The translations under genes were made by a program, and so were the position numbers. Below the pieces are notes generated by a model. That model saw only the letters and a program-made list of their open reading frames with translations. It searched no databases and was not told where the DNA came from. A DNA stretch of 46,291 bases from Gammaproteobacteria bacterium (GTDB lineage: Bacteria; Pseudomonadota; Gammaproteobacteria; Pseudomonadales; Pseudohongiellaceae): assembly GCA_018401885.1 (NCBI GenBank), contig JAGYKB010000019.1:1-46291 (forward strand). The letters are read 5' to 3'. Shown here piece after piece: positions 10,678 to 21,157 of this stretch; position 1 is the stretch's first letter; each line of letters opens with the position of its first letter.

Positions 10678-10687
10678 ATTTTTTGTT

Positions 10688-11806
10688 TCAGCCGCGAAGC
10701 TCATCGATGAAGCTCTTCACCCCGTCAAAAAATGACGTACGCTTCGGCGATTGCTTCTTTCCTTCACCGACTTGAATGGTCTGAAATTCTTCTAAGATTT
10801 CTTTTTGACGCTTCGTAAGATGTACAGGCGTTTCAACCACAACACGACAAAGCAGATCCCCAACGTTGCCGCCGCGGACGGGCTTGATACCTTTTCCGCG
10901 CAGTCTAAAGAGTTTACCCGTTTGTGTTTCAGACGGGATCTTTAACTTTACCCGCCCGTCGAGCGTCGGCACTTCGAGTTCGCCACCGAGCGCCGCGTCG
11001 CCAAAACTTATGGGGATTTCGCAAAAAAGATCAGCGCCTTCCCGCTCAAAAATTTTATGCGGCTTAACGTTCATCTCGACATAGAGATCCCCGGGCGGCC
11101 CACCATGCTCACCCGCTTGACCTTCACCTGTAAGACGTATGCGATCACTAGTATCGACACCCGCCGGAACTTTGACTGACAGCGTTTTAGTCTCGCGGAC
11201 TGCGCCACGTCCATGGCATGTGTTGCATGGATCTGTGATCTGCTTACCCGCACCCTGACATCGCGGGCACGTCTGCTGCACAGAGAAAAAGCCCTGCTGC
11301 ATCCGCACTTGCCCATGGCCGCCACAGGTGGTGCAGTCGATTGGCTGCGTGCCTTTCTTTGCGCCAGAGCCGTCGCAGGTTTTACAAGTGACGGTAGTCG
11401 GAATCTGGATTTTTACAGTCGTTCCACGTACCGCGTCTTCCAAGCTCAGGTCGAGGTTGTAGCGTAGATCGGAGCCCTTGCGTACATGACTTCTGCTACC
11501 GCCGCGGCCGCCGCCAAAGATGTCGCCGAAAATATCACCGAACATATCGCCGAAATCGGCCCCGCCAGCACTGGTCTGACCGTCAACGCCCGCGTGACCA
11601 TATTGGTCATAGCGGGCGCGCTTGTCTTTGTCGGACAACACTTCGAAGGCTTCATTAGCCTCTTTAAAAATGTTCTCCGCATCAGGGTTGTCTGGGTTTC
11701 GGTCGGGATGGTTCTTCATCGCAACACGGCGATACGCTTTTTTAAGCGTCGCCGCGTCTGCCCCCCGATCTACACCCAATACCTCATAGTAGTCACGTTT
11801 TGACAT
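10688..11806 (-). CDS. dnaJ: Chaperone protein DnaJ
   Basis: Hsp40 co-chaperone that delivers unfolded clients to DnaK and stimulates its ATPase. The 372-residue protein has a complete J domain with the HPD tripeptide at residues 33-35, a Gly/Phe-rich linker at about 78-105 ([19 protein letters not shown]), four CxxCxGxG zinc repeats with cysteines at 141/144, 158/161, 180/183 and 194/197, and two beta-sandwich client-binding domains. This is a type I DnaJ. It starts 21 bases after dnaK, so it is probably co-transcribed. Confidence 0.98.
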   Translation of the reverse strand: MSKRDYYEVLGVDRGADAATLKKAYRRVAMKNHPDRNPDNPDAENIFKEANEAFEVLSDKDKRARYDQYGHAGVDGQTSAGGADFGDMFGDIFGDIFGGGRGGSRSHVRKGSDLRYNLDLSLEDAVRGTTVKIQIPTTVTCKTCDGSGAKKGTQPIDCTTCGGHGQVRMQQGFFSVQQTCPRCQGAGKQITDPCNTCHGRGAVRETKTLSVKVPAGVDTSDRIRLTGEGQAGEHGGPPGDLYVEMNVKPHKIFEREGADLFCEIPISFGDAALGGELEVPTLDGRVKLKIPSETQTGKLFRLRGKGIKPVRGGNVGDLLCRVVVETPVHLTKRQKEILEEFQTIQVGEGKKQSPKRTSFFDGVKSFIDELRG

Positions 11807-11827
11807 AGGACTCTCAGTTGTTAAGGA

Positions 11828-13726
11828 TTACTTATCCTTTTCTTCATCCTTAACTTCCTCGAACTCGGCGTCGACGGCGTCGTCTTCCCCGCTGCCCTCG
11901 GCTGCTGCGGCATCCGCATACATCTTTTGAGCAAGCGCAGAGGACGCCTCTGTCAATGCAGTAGTCTTAGCCTCGATAGCCTCTTTCTCGCTGCCTTTTA
12001 GCGCTTCTTCGAGCTCAGCGATTGCCGTATTGATTGCCTCTTTCTCTTCGTCGGTCGCCTTGTCACCTGCTTCTTCGAGTGTCTTCTTAGTAGCATGGAT
12101 CATGCCGTCGGCCGTGTTGCGAACCATGACCATCTCTTCGAACTTCTTGTCGTCTGCGGAATTGGCCTCGGCGTCTTTGATCATTTGCTCAATCTCTTCG
12201 TCCGACAATCCGCTCGACGCTTTGATCACGATTGACTGTTCCTTGCCAGTCGCCTTGTCTTTGGCTGACACATTCAAGATACCGTTTGCATCGAGATCGA
12301 ATGCAACTTCGATTTGTGGCATACCGCGCGGCGCCGGTGGGATGTCAGACAGATCGAATCGGCCAAGCGATTTGTTCTGCGATGCTTGCTTACGCTCGCC
12401 CTGAACCACGTGAATTGTCACAGCGGTTTGGTTGTCGTCAGCCGTTGAGAAAACCTGGGTTTTCTTCGTCGGAATAGTCGTGTTCTTCTCGATCAAAGTG
12501 CTCGCAACGCCGCCCATCGTCTCGATACCGAGCGACAAAGGCGTCACGTCGAGAAGAAGAACATCGGTGACTTCACCAGACAGTACCGCCGCCTGAATCG
12601 CCGCGCCTACCGCTACCGCTTCATCGGGGTTTACGTCGCGACGGGGCTCTTTACCAAAGAACTCTGTCACGCGCTTCTGTACGAGAGGCATACGCGTTTG
12701 GCCACCAACGAGAATGACATCGTCGATGCCGCCGATCTGAAGGTCTGCATCCGCTAGCGCGAGCTTTAACGGCTCAAGCGTTCGCTCTACCAAGTCTTCA
12801 ACAAGCGCTTCGAATTTCGCGCGCGTCAGCTTCTGCACTAAGTGCTTAGGACCACTCGCATCAGCAGTGATATACGGCAGATTCACTTCGGTAGACTGCG
12901 AAGAAGACAGCTCGATCTTCGCCTTCTCAGCTGCTTCTTTTAGCCGCTGAAGGGCGAGAGGGTCGCTGTGTAAATCCATACCCGATGATTTTTTGAATTC
13001 TTCCGCTAAGTAGTCGATGAGACGCAGATCGAAATCTTCACCTCCAAGGAATGTGTCGCCGTTGGTCGACAGCACTTCGAAAGTGTGCTCGCCGTCGGTT
13101 TCCGCAATTTCGATTATCGAAATATCGAACGTACCACCACCGAGGTCGTAAACAGCGATTGTCGAATCACCTGATTTCTTGTCCATCCCGTAGGCAAGCG
13201 CAGCCGCGGTTGGCTCGTTGATGATGCGTTTAACGTCTAGGCCCGCGATGCGACCCGCATCTTTCGTTGCCTGACGCTGAGCATCGTTGAAGTAGGCTGG
13301 CACGGTAACCACCGCTTCGGTGACAGGCTCGCCTAAAAAATCTTCGGCGGTCTTTTTCATTTTCTTCAACGTTTGCGCTGAAATCTGAGGAGGCGACATT
13401 TTCTCGCCGTTCACTTCGACCCACGCGTCTCCGTTGTCTGCCTTCACAATCTTATAAGGCACCATTTTGATGTCTTTCTGTACGACATCGTCTCCAAACT
13501 GTCGACCAATCAGGCGCTTGATCGCAAACAACGTGTTGTTCGGATTGGTCACTGCCTGACGCTTCGCCGGCTGTCCAACCAGAATCTCACCATCGTTTGC
13601 ATAGGCGATGATCGAAGGCGTCGTGCGATCGCCCTCTGCATTCTCAATTACTTTCGCTTCGCCACCATCCATCACCGCCACGCAGGAGTTGGTAGTGCCG
13701 AGGTCAATTCCTATTATCTTACCCAT
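11828..13726 (-). CDS. dnaK: Chaperone protein DnaK (Hsp70)
   Basis: ATP-driven Hsp70 chaperone. The 632-residue protein begins [21 protein letters not shown], has the phosphate-binding [13 protein letters not shown] motif and the interdomain linker [11 protein letters not shown] near residue 393, followed by the substrate-binding domain and an acidic C-terminal tail ending [12 protein letters not shown] as in proteobacterial DnaK. GGAG precedes the ATG. A sigma-32-type promoter lies in the 114 bases between it and grpE, and dnaJ follows directly. Confidence 0.99.
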   Translation of the reverse strand: MGKIIGIDLGTTNSCVAVMDGGEAKVIENAEGDRTTPSIIAYANDGEILVGQPAKRQAVTNPNNTLFAIKRLIGRQFGDDVVQKDIKMVPYKIVKADNGDAWVEVNGEKMSPPQISAQTLKKMKKTAEDFLGEPVTEAVVTVPAYFNDAQRQATKDAGRIAGLDVKRIINEPTAAALAYGMDKKSGDSTIAVYDLGGGTFDISIIEIAETDGEHTFEVLSTNGDTFLGGEDFDLRLIDYLAEEFKKSSGMDLHSDPLALQRLKEAAEKAKIELSSSQSTEVNLPYITADASGPKHLVQKLTRAKFEALVEDLVERTLEPLKLALADADLQIGGIDDVILVGGQTRMPLVQKRVTEFFGKEPRRDVNPDEAVAVGAAIQAAVLSGEVTDVLLLDVTPLSLGIETMGGVASTLIEKNTTIPTKKTQVFSTADDNQTAVTIHVVQGERKQASQNKSLGRFDLSDIPPAPRGMPQIEVAFDLDANGILNVSAKDKATGKEQSIVIKASSGLSDEEIEQMIKDAEANSADDKKFEEMVMVRNTADGMIHATKKTLEEAGDKATDEEKEAINTAIAELEEALKGSEKEAIEAKTTALTEASSALAQKMYADAAAAEGSGEDDAVDAEFEEVKDEEKDK

Positions 13727-13788
13727 CTTTATTCTCCGTTAATCCGGCAGCACCGCTGGCGGTCTTTATCTCTGTCTTGATCTTAAAT

Positions 13789-13814
13789 ATTGGCGCAAAC
13801 CTTGATAATTCAAG
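13789..13814 (-). promoter_or_regulatory. Sigma-32-type heat-shock promoter of dnaK
   Basis: Read on the minus strand: CTTGAA, 14 bases, GCCAATAT. The -35 is a perfect sigma-32 match, the -10 matches CCCCAT at 4 of 6, and the spacing is right. It lies about 65 bases before the dnaK ATG. Confidence 0.6.
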
Positions 13815-13816
13815 GC

Positions 13817-13836
13817 TGCATGAGCAAAAAGTCATG
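13817..13836. terminator. Short hairpin between grpE and dnaK
   Basis: GCATGA and TCATGC form a perfect 6-bp stem around an 8-base A-rich loop, four bases after the grpE stop. There is no T-run on the minus strand, so it is at best a weak attenuator or an RNA-stability hairpin. Confidence 0.3.
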
Positions 13837-13840
13837 CCTG

Positions 13841-14431
13841 CTATTTGGACACCATGACCATCGCGGGCCTGATGACTCTACCGTGGAGCGTGTAGCCCTT
13901 TTGCATCACCGCAATCACGGAGTTTGGCTCGGCGTCTGGGGTCTCTTGTATGGACATTGCTTGGTGAAGCTGTGGATCGAATGGCTCTCCAAGGGGATCA
14001 ACTGGTTCGATGTTAAAGCGCTTAAAACAGTCGATGAAGCCTTTCAACGTTAACTCAACGCCTTCTTTGATTGCTTTCACTGCCTCGTCTTCGCTCGCCT
14101 CAGCAGCCGCAGAAGAACGTTCGAGGTTGTCCATCACGGAGAGGAGTTCGATACTGAATTTCTCTTGGCCAAACTTGTGTGCTTTCTCGATATCTTGCTC
14201 AGTCCGGCGGCGCAGGTTTTGCATTTCTGCCTGTACCCGTAACAACTCATCCTTGGCCATACCCGCTGCCGCTTCTGCGGCTTCGAGCTGCTCTCGCAGT
14301 AGGCTCAATTCGTCTTTCGGTTGCTCGCTCTCGGTCGCGCTCTGCTGCTCGACGGTAGTCGTCTCAGCTGTGTCAACCTCTTGGTCTGCTGTACTCTCGA
14401 CATTTTCCTGATCGGGGTTCTGATCGCTCAT
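13841..14431 (-). CDS. grpE: Nucleotide exchange factor GrpE
   Basis: Releases ADP from DnaK. The 196-residue protein has an acidic, disordered N-terminus (Glu/Thr/Gln-rich, residues 1-40), a long coiled coil at about 40-95 ([20 protein letters not shown]) and a C-terminal beta domain with the family pattern [15 protein letters not shown] and [18 protein letters not shown]. The start has AGAGGAAG upstream. It heads the grpE-dnaK-dnaJ set and has its own sigma-32-type promoter. Confidence 0.97.
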   Translation of the reverse strand: MSDQNPDQENVESTADQEVDTAETTTVEQQSATESEQPKDELSLLREQLEAAEAAAGMAKDELLRVQAEMQNLRRRTEQDIEKAHKFGQEKFSIELLSVMDNLERSSAAAEASEDEAVKAIKEGVELTLKGFIDCFKRFNIEPVDPLGEPFDPQLHQAMSIQETPDAEPNSVIAVMQKGYTLHGRVIRPAMVMVSK

Positions 14432-14539
14432 AGCTTCCTCTCGTAATTCCCTTAGTTATTAGCTGTTTGCAGCCCATAAAGAGGCGTTCTAGGCCGTCGC
14501 TCCTAGCACCGGAGCCCCGACAACGCATTCAATTGTGCG

Positions 14540-14568
14540 TATATGGGGTCGCCTTTACCGCTTTCAAC
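14540..14568 (-). promoter_or_regulatory. Sigma-32-type heat-shock promoter of grpE
   Basis: Read on the minus strand: GTTGAA, 14 bases, CCCCATATA. The -10 is a perfect CCCCAT and the -35 matches CTTGAA at 5 of 6. It lies about 110 bases before the grpE ATG, in the divergent grpE/recN region. Confidence 0.75.
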
Positions 14569-14635
14569 TCCCCCAAGCGCTTAAAGTATGCAGGCCAGAT
14601 CACGAGATTTAGTGCATACCGCAGGCCCCTTCACC

Positions 14636-14641
14636 TATACT
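14636..14641 (+). promoter_or_regulatory. Possible -10 element for recN
   Basis: TATACT on the plus strand 44 bases before the recN ATG. The candidate -35 (TGCATA, 17-base spacing) is poor. No CTGT-N8-ACAG LexA box is visible in this region, although recN is SOS-controlled in E. coli. Confidence 0.3.
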
Positions 14642-14684
14642 TCGCAGTAATGCATACAAAAATTTTGATCGCGGAAAATGTTCT

Positions 14685-16439
14685 ATGCTCTTGCAGCTAG
14701 CCATCCAAAACTATGCCACCGTCGACAGCCTCGAAATTGATTTCGGTCCGGGCATGTCCGCGATTAGCGGAGAGACAGGCGCTGGCAAATCAATCATGCT
14801 CGACGGCCTAGGGCTAACTCTCGGCGACCGCGCCGACAAAAGCATTGTGCGCGGCGGTGCGACTAAGGCAGAGATCAGCGCGCTTTTCGACATCGCCGCT
14901 ATCGAGCCTGCGATCGAATGGCTAACAGAACATGAGCTTGCCGATGAGAACGAGCCCGACCGCTGTCTATTGAGACGCGTTGTTGGTGAAGATGGACGAT
15001 CCAAAGGCTTTATTAACGGCTCACCCGCAACACTCGGCGATATGAAAACCCTCGGCGAGATGCTGATCGATATCCACAGCCAACATGAACATCAGTCGCT
15101 CTTGCAGCGGTCAACACATCAGCGCCTGCTCGACGAGTTCTGTGTCGATTCAAACGCAGCGCAATCCCTCGCTGCAGCCTATAGGCTCTGGCATAAGAAC
15201 AAGCAGTCGCTCGAGCAACTCAGTGAGCACAACGAAGAGGGCTCGGCGCAGATGCAATTGCTCAGTTATCAGCTGGGTGAATTAGATGAACTCGCCCTTG
15301 GCGACGAGGAACTCGAAAGCCTCGAAGCCGAGTTCAAAAATCTGAGCAACGCCGACGAAACCATCGCCTCAGCCCAGGCCGCGCTCGACTGCTGCGCCGG
15401 AGAGGGCGAGGGCAATGCAGCGGATCTTCTCGCCAAGGCGACGGGAATACTTGCGGCGCTACAGGGTAAAGGGGCCCGATTGAGCAATGCAGCGACGCTC
15501 ATCGAATCGGCCTCCATTCAGCTGGAAGAAGCGATAGACGACCTACGTTATTTTGTTGATAGTTTCGAAGCCGACCCGCAGCGCCTCGACGAGGTAAACC
15601 AACGACTCAGTGATATCTATGCCCTTGCTCGTAAACATCGTGTAAAACCAGAAGCACTTTCAGCACTCACTGCAGATATGCGCGCTCAGCTTGAACGAAT
15701 TGAAAATAGTGACGAAGAGTTGGCGCGACTGACAGAGGCCGACTCGACGCTTCGTGCCGAGTTTAGCAAAGCGGCCGAAAAGGTAAGCGAGCAGCGCAAA
15801 GCAGGCGCCGACAAACTCGCTTTGCAAGTCAATGAGCAGTTAAAGAATCTCGGCATGCCCCATGCGCGACTCGAGGTTGCCCTTACTGCCACCGCGTCTG
15901 ACAAACCCAGCGTAACTGGAAGTGAGACTGTTGAGTTTTTGGTAAGTACGAACCCTGGCCAAAGCGCGAAGCCATTGATAAAAATAGCCTCGGGCGGAGA
16001 ACTCTCCCGCATAAGCCTCGCCATTCAGGTCATCACGGCACAGACCTCGCGCACGCCAAGCTTAGTATTCGACGAAGTCGACGTTGGCATCGGCGGAGGC
16101 GTTGCCAAGATCGTTGGTGAATTACTGCGCAAGCTTGGCGAGTCGAGTCAGGTACTCTGCGTGACACATCAGGCGCAGGTTGCGGGCCAGGGGCATAGCC
16201 ACTATTTTGTGAGCAAGTCAGTGCAGACAGAGGGAAATGCAACGCTTACTCGAATCGAAAAACTCGACGAAGATAGCCGCTTAAAAGAGGTTGCACGCAT
16301 GTTGGGCGGCGACGACTGCAGCGCCGAGTCATTGGCGCATGCGAAGCAGATGATGACAGTGCCTGTTACCAAATCAAAGGCTAGAAAGAACCCGCCAAGA
16401 GAAGTATCGAAAAATGCGCCGAAGAAAGCTCAGAAATAG
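14685..16439 (+). CDS. recN: DNA repair protein RecN
   Basis: SMC-like ATPase acting in recombinational repair of double-strand breaks. The 584-residue protein has Walker A GETGAGKS at residues 29-36, two long coiled-coil arms in the middle, the ABC signature SGGELSRISLA, Walker B LVFDEVDVGIGG and a conserved H-loop (CVTHQAQVAGQG). The start MLLQLAIQNYATVDSLEIDF matches other RecN N-termini. The family is usually about 555 residues; the extra length is a Lys/Arg/Pro-rich C-terminal tail after residue 560. fur follows tail to tail, 14 bases away. Confidence 0.97.
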   Translation: MLLQLAIQNYATVDSLEIDFGPGMSAISGETGAGKSIMLDGLGLTLGDRADKSIVRGGATKAEISALFDIAAIEPAIEWLTEHELADENEPDRCLLRRVVGEDGRSKGFINGSPATLGDMKTLGEMLIDIHSQHEHQSLLQRSTHQRLLDEFCVDSNAAQSLAAAYRLWHKNKQSLEQLSEHNEEGSAQMQLLSYQLGELDELALGDEELESLEAEFKNLSNADETIASAQAALDCCAGEGEGNAADLLAKATGILAALQGKGARLSNAATLIESASIQLEEAIDDLRYFVDSFEADPQRLDEVNQRLSDIYALARKHRVKPEALSALTADMRAQLERIENSDEELARLTEADSTLRAEFSKAAEKVSEQRKAGADKLALQVNEQLKNLGMPHARLEVALTATASDKPSVTGSETVEFLVSTNPGQSAKPLIKIASGGELSRISLAIQVITAQTSRTPSLVFDEVDVGIGGGVAKIVGELLRKLGESSQVLCVTHQAQVAGQGHSHYFVSKSVQTEGNATLTRIEKLDEDSRLKEVARMLGGDDCSAESLAHAKQMMTVPVTKSKARKNPPREVSKNAPKKAQK

Positions 16440-16453
16440 GACTGGCGACTCAG

Positions 16454-16870
16454 CTAAACCTGACAGGCCTTACAAAGCCCGTATAAATAGAGGCTGTGAT
16501 CGGTAATCTTAAATTCGTATTTTCGCGCAATTTTTTCTTGCTGCTCTTCGATTACCTCGTCGTAAAATTCCTGCACCTGGCCACACTTATTGCAGACGAT
16601 GTGGTCATGATGATGCTCGGTACTAAGCTCAAAGACCGATGTCCCACCCTCGAAGTGGTGACGGGTAACAAGCCCCGCCGCCTCAAATTGAGTAAGTACG
16701 CGGTAAACTGTGGCTAACCCCGTGTCTTCGTTGGCTTCGAGCAGCATCTTATAGACATCTTCTGCAGAGACGTGTTTGGTTTCGGAACTCTCGAGCATTT
16801 GGAGGATCTTAACCCTCGGGTGAGTTACCTTGAGTCCGGCATCGCGAAGTTCTTGATTCTCTGAGCTCAT
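16454..16870 (-). CDS. fur: Ferric uptake regulator Fur
   Basis: Iron-responsive repressor of iron uptake genes. The 138-residue protein has an N-terminal winged-helix domain (residues 1-83, with [18 protein letters not shown] as the recognition region), the metal-site HHHDHIVC at 87-93, and two CxxC pairs: C93/C96 and C133/C136. These features and the length fit Fur rather than Zur. AAGGG precedes the ATG. It is divergent from bamE, an arrangement common in gammaproteobacteria. Confidence 0.96.
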   Translation of the reverse strand: MSSENQELRDAGLKVTHPRVKILQMLESSETKHVSAEDVYKMLLEANEDTGLATVYRVLTQFEAAGLVTRHHFEGGTSVFELSTEHHHDHIVCNKCGQVQEFYDEVIEEQQEKIARKYEFKITDHSLYLYGLCKACQV

Positions 16871-17004
16871 GTTTACCCTTTAGGCCTAATGGAGGCGTAA
16901 TGCCATCGTTAACTCTGCAACGCGGTTCGTGCTTGCCGCGCAACTGGGTTACCATTATGCCCCTAAGCCGGATCAACGGCAAAAAAAGGAACAACTCTCA
17001 AGCT

Positions 17005-17361
17005 ATGCGCACACTAAACTCTTTGCTCGCAGTCGCCTCTCTCATGCTACTTGGCGCCTGCAACAATATCGGATCAATGGATTTCCCGGGTGTTTACAAG
17101 ATTTCGATACCGCAGGGAAATATCATCACGCAGGAGATGGTTGATCAGCTGCGCCCGGGAATGACCAAACGCCAAGTCATTTTCGTCATGGGGACACCGT
17201 TAATCCGCGATCCCTACCATCAGGACCGCTGGGACTATGTCTATAACTTCCAGCCGGGCGGCGGGGAACGAGGCCAGGAGCGTCTCTCGGTCCTCTTCGA
17301 AAACGACCAGCTAGTGAGCTTCAGCGGCGACTTCGAGCCTACACCGGAAACCGACTGCTAA
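17005..17361 (+). CDS. bamE: Outer membrane assembly lipoprotein BamE
   Basis: Lipoprotein of the BAM complex, which inserts beta-barrels into the outer membrane. From ATG 17005 the 118-residue precursor has a typical lipoprotein signal ([13 protein letters not shown]) with the lipidated cysteine at residue 19. The SmpA/OmlA fold follows: [20 protein letters not shown] and [21 protein letters not shown]. The open frame runs 35 codons further upstream, but only the 17005 start gives a proper signal peptide, and AAGGA lies upstream of it. It is divergent from fur and overlaps the convergent TonB receptor stop by four bases. Confidence 0.95.
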   Translation: MRTLNSLLAVASLMLLGACNNIGSMDFPGVYKISIPQGNIITQEMVDQLRPGMTKRQVIFVMGTPLIRDPYHQDRWDYVYNFQPGGGERGQERLSVLFENDQLVSFSGDFEPTPETDC

Positions 17362-19586
17362 AAGTTAAATCTCACCCCTAGCTCCCAAGCGCGACCTGCA
17401 CCCGGCGCCACTTCTTTTAGGAATGAAGGATGCTCACGAATTTCTTCGTCGAGTAGGTTCGTGCCTCTAAGGAACAACAGCGCCTCGCGATTGCCAAGAT
17501 CGAAATGCCAGTCGGCATAGGCGCTAAGCAAACTGTAGCCCGGGCTAGCGAGTTCTCCGAAAGCCACGTTATCTTGCTCCTGCACTTCTTGCCAGCGCAG
17601 CTTCGCTTGCCAATGTACATGCGAGTGCTGCAACTCGATCCCGGCCCGAAGAGGTGGAATTCGCGGCACATCACCGCTGCTGTCTAATTCAGCCCGCACA
17701 TAATCAGCAAAGAAAGACACCTCGGTTAGGTGGTCTCCACTGCGGAGCAGCGGCGCGCTGAGCTGTGCCTCAAGACCCATAAAACTGGCGTCTTCTTGCC
17801 TAAAACGGGAGACCATCACTTCGTCGTACTCGAGTTCCGTGTTCGCGAGGTAGATGTAGTCGGCGATGTCGTTATAAAAGAAATTAAGCTCGCCAGTGAG
17901 GTCGCCCGCGTGTTTGCGCAGTCCAAACTCCAAGTTCGTCGCGCGCTCTGTGTCGGCATCAGGGAGACCCACTTCCAGCCGCTGCGTTGCCGCATGCGGA
18001 ACCATTAGTTCAAGAGGCAATTCGGTGCAATCGCCTTGAATATTTGAATAACGCTCGTCGACAGTAGCGGCCCGCTCCGAACGCGAGACAGAGAAAATCA
18101 TATTGCTTTGCTCGTTCATTCGCCAAAGTGCAGAACCACTGCCACTCCAACTTGTATCAGACCGATCGCAGCCACCCGAGACTTGATCTAGCGTTTGTCT
18201 TTCAATGCGCGCACCGGCTTCGAAAAGTACAGACCCAGTATCGAGGCTTTGCACCGTAAATAGTGCAAGCGAGCCAATGTCTGTCTCCGGAATAAATGCC
18301 TCGCTTCCCAGCGCTGCAAATTCACGCGTCGACCCTTGGAAACCAACTACACCCTGTCGACCCTCTACCTCAACCTGATGCAAGGCTACTCGACCCTCAA
18401 CACCCGACTGAGTATAGCGAGTACCAATCTCTGTCCCTTCTAACTCAACGTGCTCGTAATCGACTGCACCAATACGCCCATGAACCTCATCGAAAAATCC
18501 TGACAATGGCAGCTCGAACTCCAGATCGATGCGATCTTGCCGCATGTCGATGAGCACATCCTCTTCGCCATGTTCGTCACCGTGGAGCTCGTCGTCGTGA
18601 TCGTCTTCATCATGATGCGCCTCGTCGTGCTCGTCCTCATGATCTTCATCGTGATCGTCGTCGTGATGCTCCTCGCCATGATGAGCGTGCGACCCCGCGG
18701 GTATCCCATATTGGTTATCGAGCCTGTTAAATGCGACGCCGATATAGCCATCCTCAAAAATCCAAGAGGCGCCAACAGACTGTGCGTTAGAGCGAGCGCC
18801 GGTATTGCGAACAACCCCTCGGCTTTCGGCAAGCTCTTCCATGGCCTCGGGATCTGCAGAGTCGAGAAGCACAGGGTTGAGAGCAAATCCGGGAATTTCG
18901 AGATCATTACTTTCTCGATAGACGCCGTCGACGTGCCAAGCAAATTGACCGGCAGATCCCTCGAGAAGGCCGACGCTAACCTGCTGATCACTTACGCTGT
19001 TATGCCGACTCTCGAGCATGCCTTTCGTGCCCTCGGTCAGCCGAGTTGGAATTCGGTTATCGATCACATTCACCACGCCGCCTATCGCGCCATTGCCGTA
19101 GAGAAGTGTGGCAGGGCCCCTGATCACTTCGATGCGATTAGCTAGCGCTGGCTCTAAGCTATTCGCATGATCTGGGCTCACCGCGGCTGCGTCGATATTG
19201 CCTATACCGCCCTGAAGGATTTGGACTCTGTTTGCGCTTTGGCCTCGAATGACTGGCGCGCCAACGCCGGGGCCGAAACTTGCCGAATTAACACCAACCT
19301 GTTCGGATAGCGTTGCGCCCAGCGTTGCGCCAAGCTTTTCCCTGAGCTCTTCGCCCGCGAGGAGGTTAACGGGAAGCACGGTGTCTGCTCGGCTGCGATG
19401 CAGTGTGGCGGTAACCACGATCTCTTCGAGGCGCTCTTCGCGATGATCGAGCTCTTGTGCGCTGAGCGCCGAATGGGCAAGGCTCGCTGCAATAGCGACA
19501 GCCAATGTTGAAAAACTAAAACGGTTGCTGCGCGCAGCAGCATGGATATCCGCCTGCTTGGATAGCAAGCTACGAGAATAAGTCAT
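17358..19586 (-). CDS. TonB-dependent receptor with His-rich loop (ZnuD-like, probable metal uptake)
   Basis: Outer-membrane TonB-dependent transporter. The 742-residue protein has a signal peptide to about residue 43 (AHSALSAQE), a TonB-box-like EEIVVTA, a plug domain ([38 protein letters not shown]) and a beta-barrel ending in Phe. At about residues 299-343 there is an extracellular-type loop made almost only of His, Asp and Glu, as in ZnuD-type zinc receptors. Zinc is the likeliest substrate; copper, nickel or cobalt cannot be excluded. A small His/Cys membrane protein gene lies 78 bases upstream on the same strand. I see no clear Zur box. Confidence 0.88.
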   Translation of the reverse strand: MTYSRSLLSKQADIHAAARSNRFSFSTLAVAIAASLAHSALSAQELDHREERLEEIVVTATLHRSRADTVLPVNLLAGEELREKLGATLGATLSEQVGVNSASFGPGVGAPVIRGQSANRVQILQGGIGNIDAAAVSPDHANSLEPALANRIEVIRGPATLLYGNGAIGGVVNVIDNRIPTRLTEGTKGMLESRHNSVSDQQVSVGLLEGSAGQFAWHVDGVYRESNDLEIPGFALNPVLLDSADPEAMEELAESRGVVRNTGARSNAQSVGASWIFEDGYIGVAFNRLDNQYGIPAGSHAHHGEEHHDDDHDEDHEDEHDEAHHDEDDHDDELHGDEHGEEDVLIDMRQDRIDLEFELPLSGFFDEVHGRIGAVDYEHVELEGTEIGTRYTQSGVEGRVALHQVEVEGRQGVVGFQGSTREFAALGSEAFIPETDIGSLALFTVQSLDTGSVLFEAGARIERQTLDQVSGGCDRSDTSWSGSGSALWRMNEQSNMIFSVSRSERAATVDERYSNIQGDCTELPLELMVPHAATQRLEVGLPDADTERATNLEFGLRKHAGDLTGELNFFYNDIADYIYLANTELEYDEVMVSRFRQEDASFMGLEAQLSAPLLRSGDHLTEVSFFADYVRAELDSSGDVPRIPPLRAGIELQHSHVHWQAKLRWQEVQEQDNVAFGELASPGYSLLSAYADWHFDLGNREALLFLRGTNLLDEEIREHPSFLKEVAPGAGRAWELGVRFNF
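18556..18692. repeat. Low-complexity DNA encoding the His/Asp/Glu loop
   Basis: Imperfect GAT/GAC/CAT/CAC/GAG-rich coding tract inside the TonB receptor gene. It encodes about 45 residues, nearly all His, Asp or Glu. The composition also opens a long frame on the other strand, which I regard as an artefact. Confidence 0.8.
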
Positions 19587-19664
19587 GGTATTTCCCTAAA
19601 CAAAAGAATCACTGAGATCGCGGAAGATGAGAAACTCACCCCGCGATAAACTAGTTGATGCCGT

Positions 19665-20036
19665 TTAGGAGATAGGGGGTGCGCGCGCCTTGGAGACAGG
19701 CGGTGCTGTACTAACAACAGAGGATGCAGGCGAATCGAAGTCTGCCGCCACAGGCGAAAGGTCTATCGAAACGCCGCTCGCGCTTACCGCCTGACCTAGC
19801 GTGCCCGTGACAAAGCAGATTTCGCAGTCGATTCGCGAGCTAAGGTCGCCGTCATGGCTATGACTAAGATCTACGCCCTGCCCGAAAAGAAGAAACGCCG
19901 AGAACAACCAAGCGAGCGCCATCCCAGCTAACCGAGTCTCGGCAAATGTTGAGCGCGCAGGATGACCTGAAGCCCCGCTGCTTCGCAGGCTCCTCAGATT
20001 GTTCACTCGTTTGGATAGATTCATTACAGTGATCAT
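19665..20036 (-). CDS. Small membrane protein with HSH...CxxC motif (DUF2946-like)
   Basis: No firm function. From the ATG at 20036 the protein has about 123 residues: a basic N-terminus, one hydrophobic segment (LAGMALAWLFSAFLLFGQG), then LSHSHDGDLSSRIDCEIC, and a Pro/Ala/Ser-rich tail. A His-His-Cys-Cys cluster after one span resembles DUF2946-type proteins, which often accompany TonB receptors for metals. The frame continues upstream to 20093, and a second ATG lies at 20024, so the start is uncertain. It is 78 bases before the His-rich receptor gene on the same strand, so a role in periplasmic metal handling is inferred. Confidence 0.6.
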   Translation of the reverse strand: MITVMNLSKRVNNLRSLRSSGASGHPARSTFAETRLAGMALAWLFSAFLLFGQGVDLSHSHDGDLSSRIDCEICFVTGTLGQAVSASGVSIDLSPVAADFDSPASSVVSTAPPVSKARAPPIS

Positions 20037-20173
20037 AGCTTTGATCTTTACTTCGACTCTTATCTTATAAACCAGCCGGCACCATCGCTGCAACCGTTTT
20101 TGCTAGATCGACTTAATTGCGGTGAAAAAATTTCTTGATAGCACTGACTGAACTTTAGCGCGTCACGTTGCAG

Positions 20174-21157
20174 CTAGAGCGCTTCCGCGAAATATGAAAG
20201 CGCATCGACTCCGACAATATCTTGAGCTAGCAGATACAGATCATGACGCGGCAGATGCGGCAAGGCGGAGGTTAAAACGTCGAGGTGAGCTTGCTCTTGT
20301 TGGTAACGAGCGCGCATAAACTCACCGCCCTCTTCCGGTGTTCGCTTATTAACCACGAGACCTGCGACACTTACCTGAGCAGCTTTAAGCTGGGCGTAAA
20401 GCTCGATAGATTCAAGCACCGGTAGCCGCTCGGCGGCAAGAACGATTACGAAGGCGGTGGTCGCCTTATTGCTCAACTGATCACGCAGATGGGTAAATCT
20501 TAGACGACGGCGATGCAAGATCCCGCGAATTCCAGACTCTCGCATCTTTTCGGCATCTTGCGAATCGGCACTGAAGGTTTTCTCTTCCAGCGACGAATCA
20601 CGACCTAGGTCACGCACAACCTGCGCGAAGCTGTCAGCTTTCTCCTGCCTTCTGATCAGCCCCTCCGTCCATGCCGACATCATCTCCGGCAGCGCCATCA
20701 GCCGCGCGGTATGACCCGAGGGCGCAGTATCGAAAACGATTAGGTCGTAGTCTTTAACGCCTTGCTCAACAACTTCGGCAATGCGTTCCATTAGCGCTGC
20801 TTCCTGCATACCCGGCGCATCCTTTGATAGCGCCATGTGCTTGTCGACCTCACCGCGCAGGTGAACTGGCATAAGCTTGTGCAGCGACGACGTGATCTCT
20901 TTTAGATGGAGACGCACCGTTTCGTCGGGATCTAATTCGAGTCCATCGAGCCCGGGTGCGAGTCTTACAGGCTTCGGACCTATCGCTCGATCAAAGAGGT
21001 GTCCAAGATTGTGTGCTGGATCTGTCGACACGAGTAGCACTTTGCCTCCAGCCTGGGAGCGCGCTAGCGCAGTGGCGGCCGAAACCGTCGTCTTACCAAC
21101 GCCGCCTTTGCCCCCAAAGAACAGTATTTTTTTGGTCTGAGCGAGCGCTAACAACAA
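20174..21157 (-). CDS. ArsA/Get3-family ATPase
   Basis: Deviant Walker A ATPase of the ArsA/TRC40 type. It has the P-loop FFGGKGGVGKTTVSAATAL close to the N-terminus, switch I LLVSTDPAHNLGHLF, and switch II-like LIVFDTAPSGHTARLMALPE, followed by VVNKRTPEEGGEF. It appears to be one ATPase unit (about 325-343 residues) rather than a tandem ArsA. The start is unclear: a TTG at 21157 overlaps the previous gene's stop, while a TTG at 21205 would overlap that gene by 58 bases. No arsenic genes are nearby. The coupled partner is a 100-residue protein ending in Cys-Cys, which suggests a metal- or thiol-linked role, or cargo targeting; this is inference. Confidence 0.85.
   Translation of the reverse strand: MLLALAQTKKILFFGGKGGVGKTTVSAATALARSQAGGKVLLVSTDPAHNLGHLFDRAIGPKPVRLAPGLDGLELDPDETVRLHLKEITSSLHKLMPVHLRGEVDKHMALSKDAPGMQEAALMERIAEVVEQGVKDYDLIVFDTAPSGHTARLMALPEMMSAWTEGLIRRQEKADSFAQVVRDLGRDSSLEEKTFSADSQDAEKMRESGIRGILHRRRLRFTHLRDQLSNKATTAFVIVLAAERLPVLESIELYAQLKAAQVSVAGLVVNKRTPEEGGEFMRARYQQEQAHLDVLTSALPHLPRHDLYLLAQDIVGVDALSYFAEAL

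Noticed and set aside
14432..14684. LexA box for recN
   Set aside because: No CTGT-N8-ACAG or close variant was found in the region.
18537..19145. Long open frame (202 codons) on the plus strand
   Set aside because: It is antisense to the TonB receptor and is opened by its skewed His/Asp/Glu codon tract. It has no family match, and the receptor is intact in the other strand.
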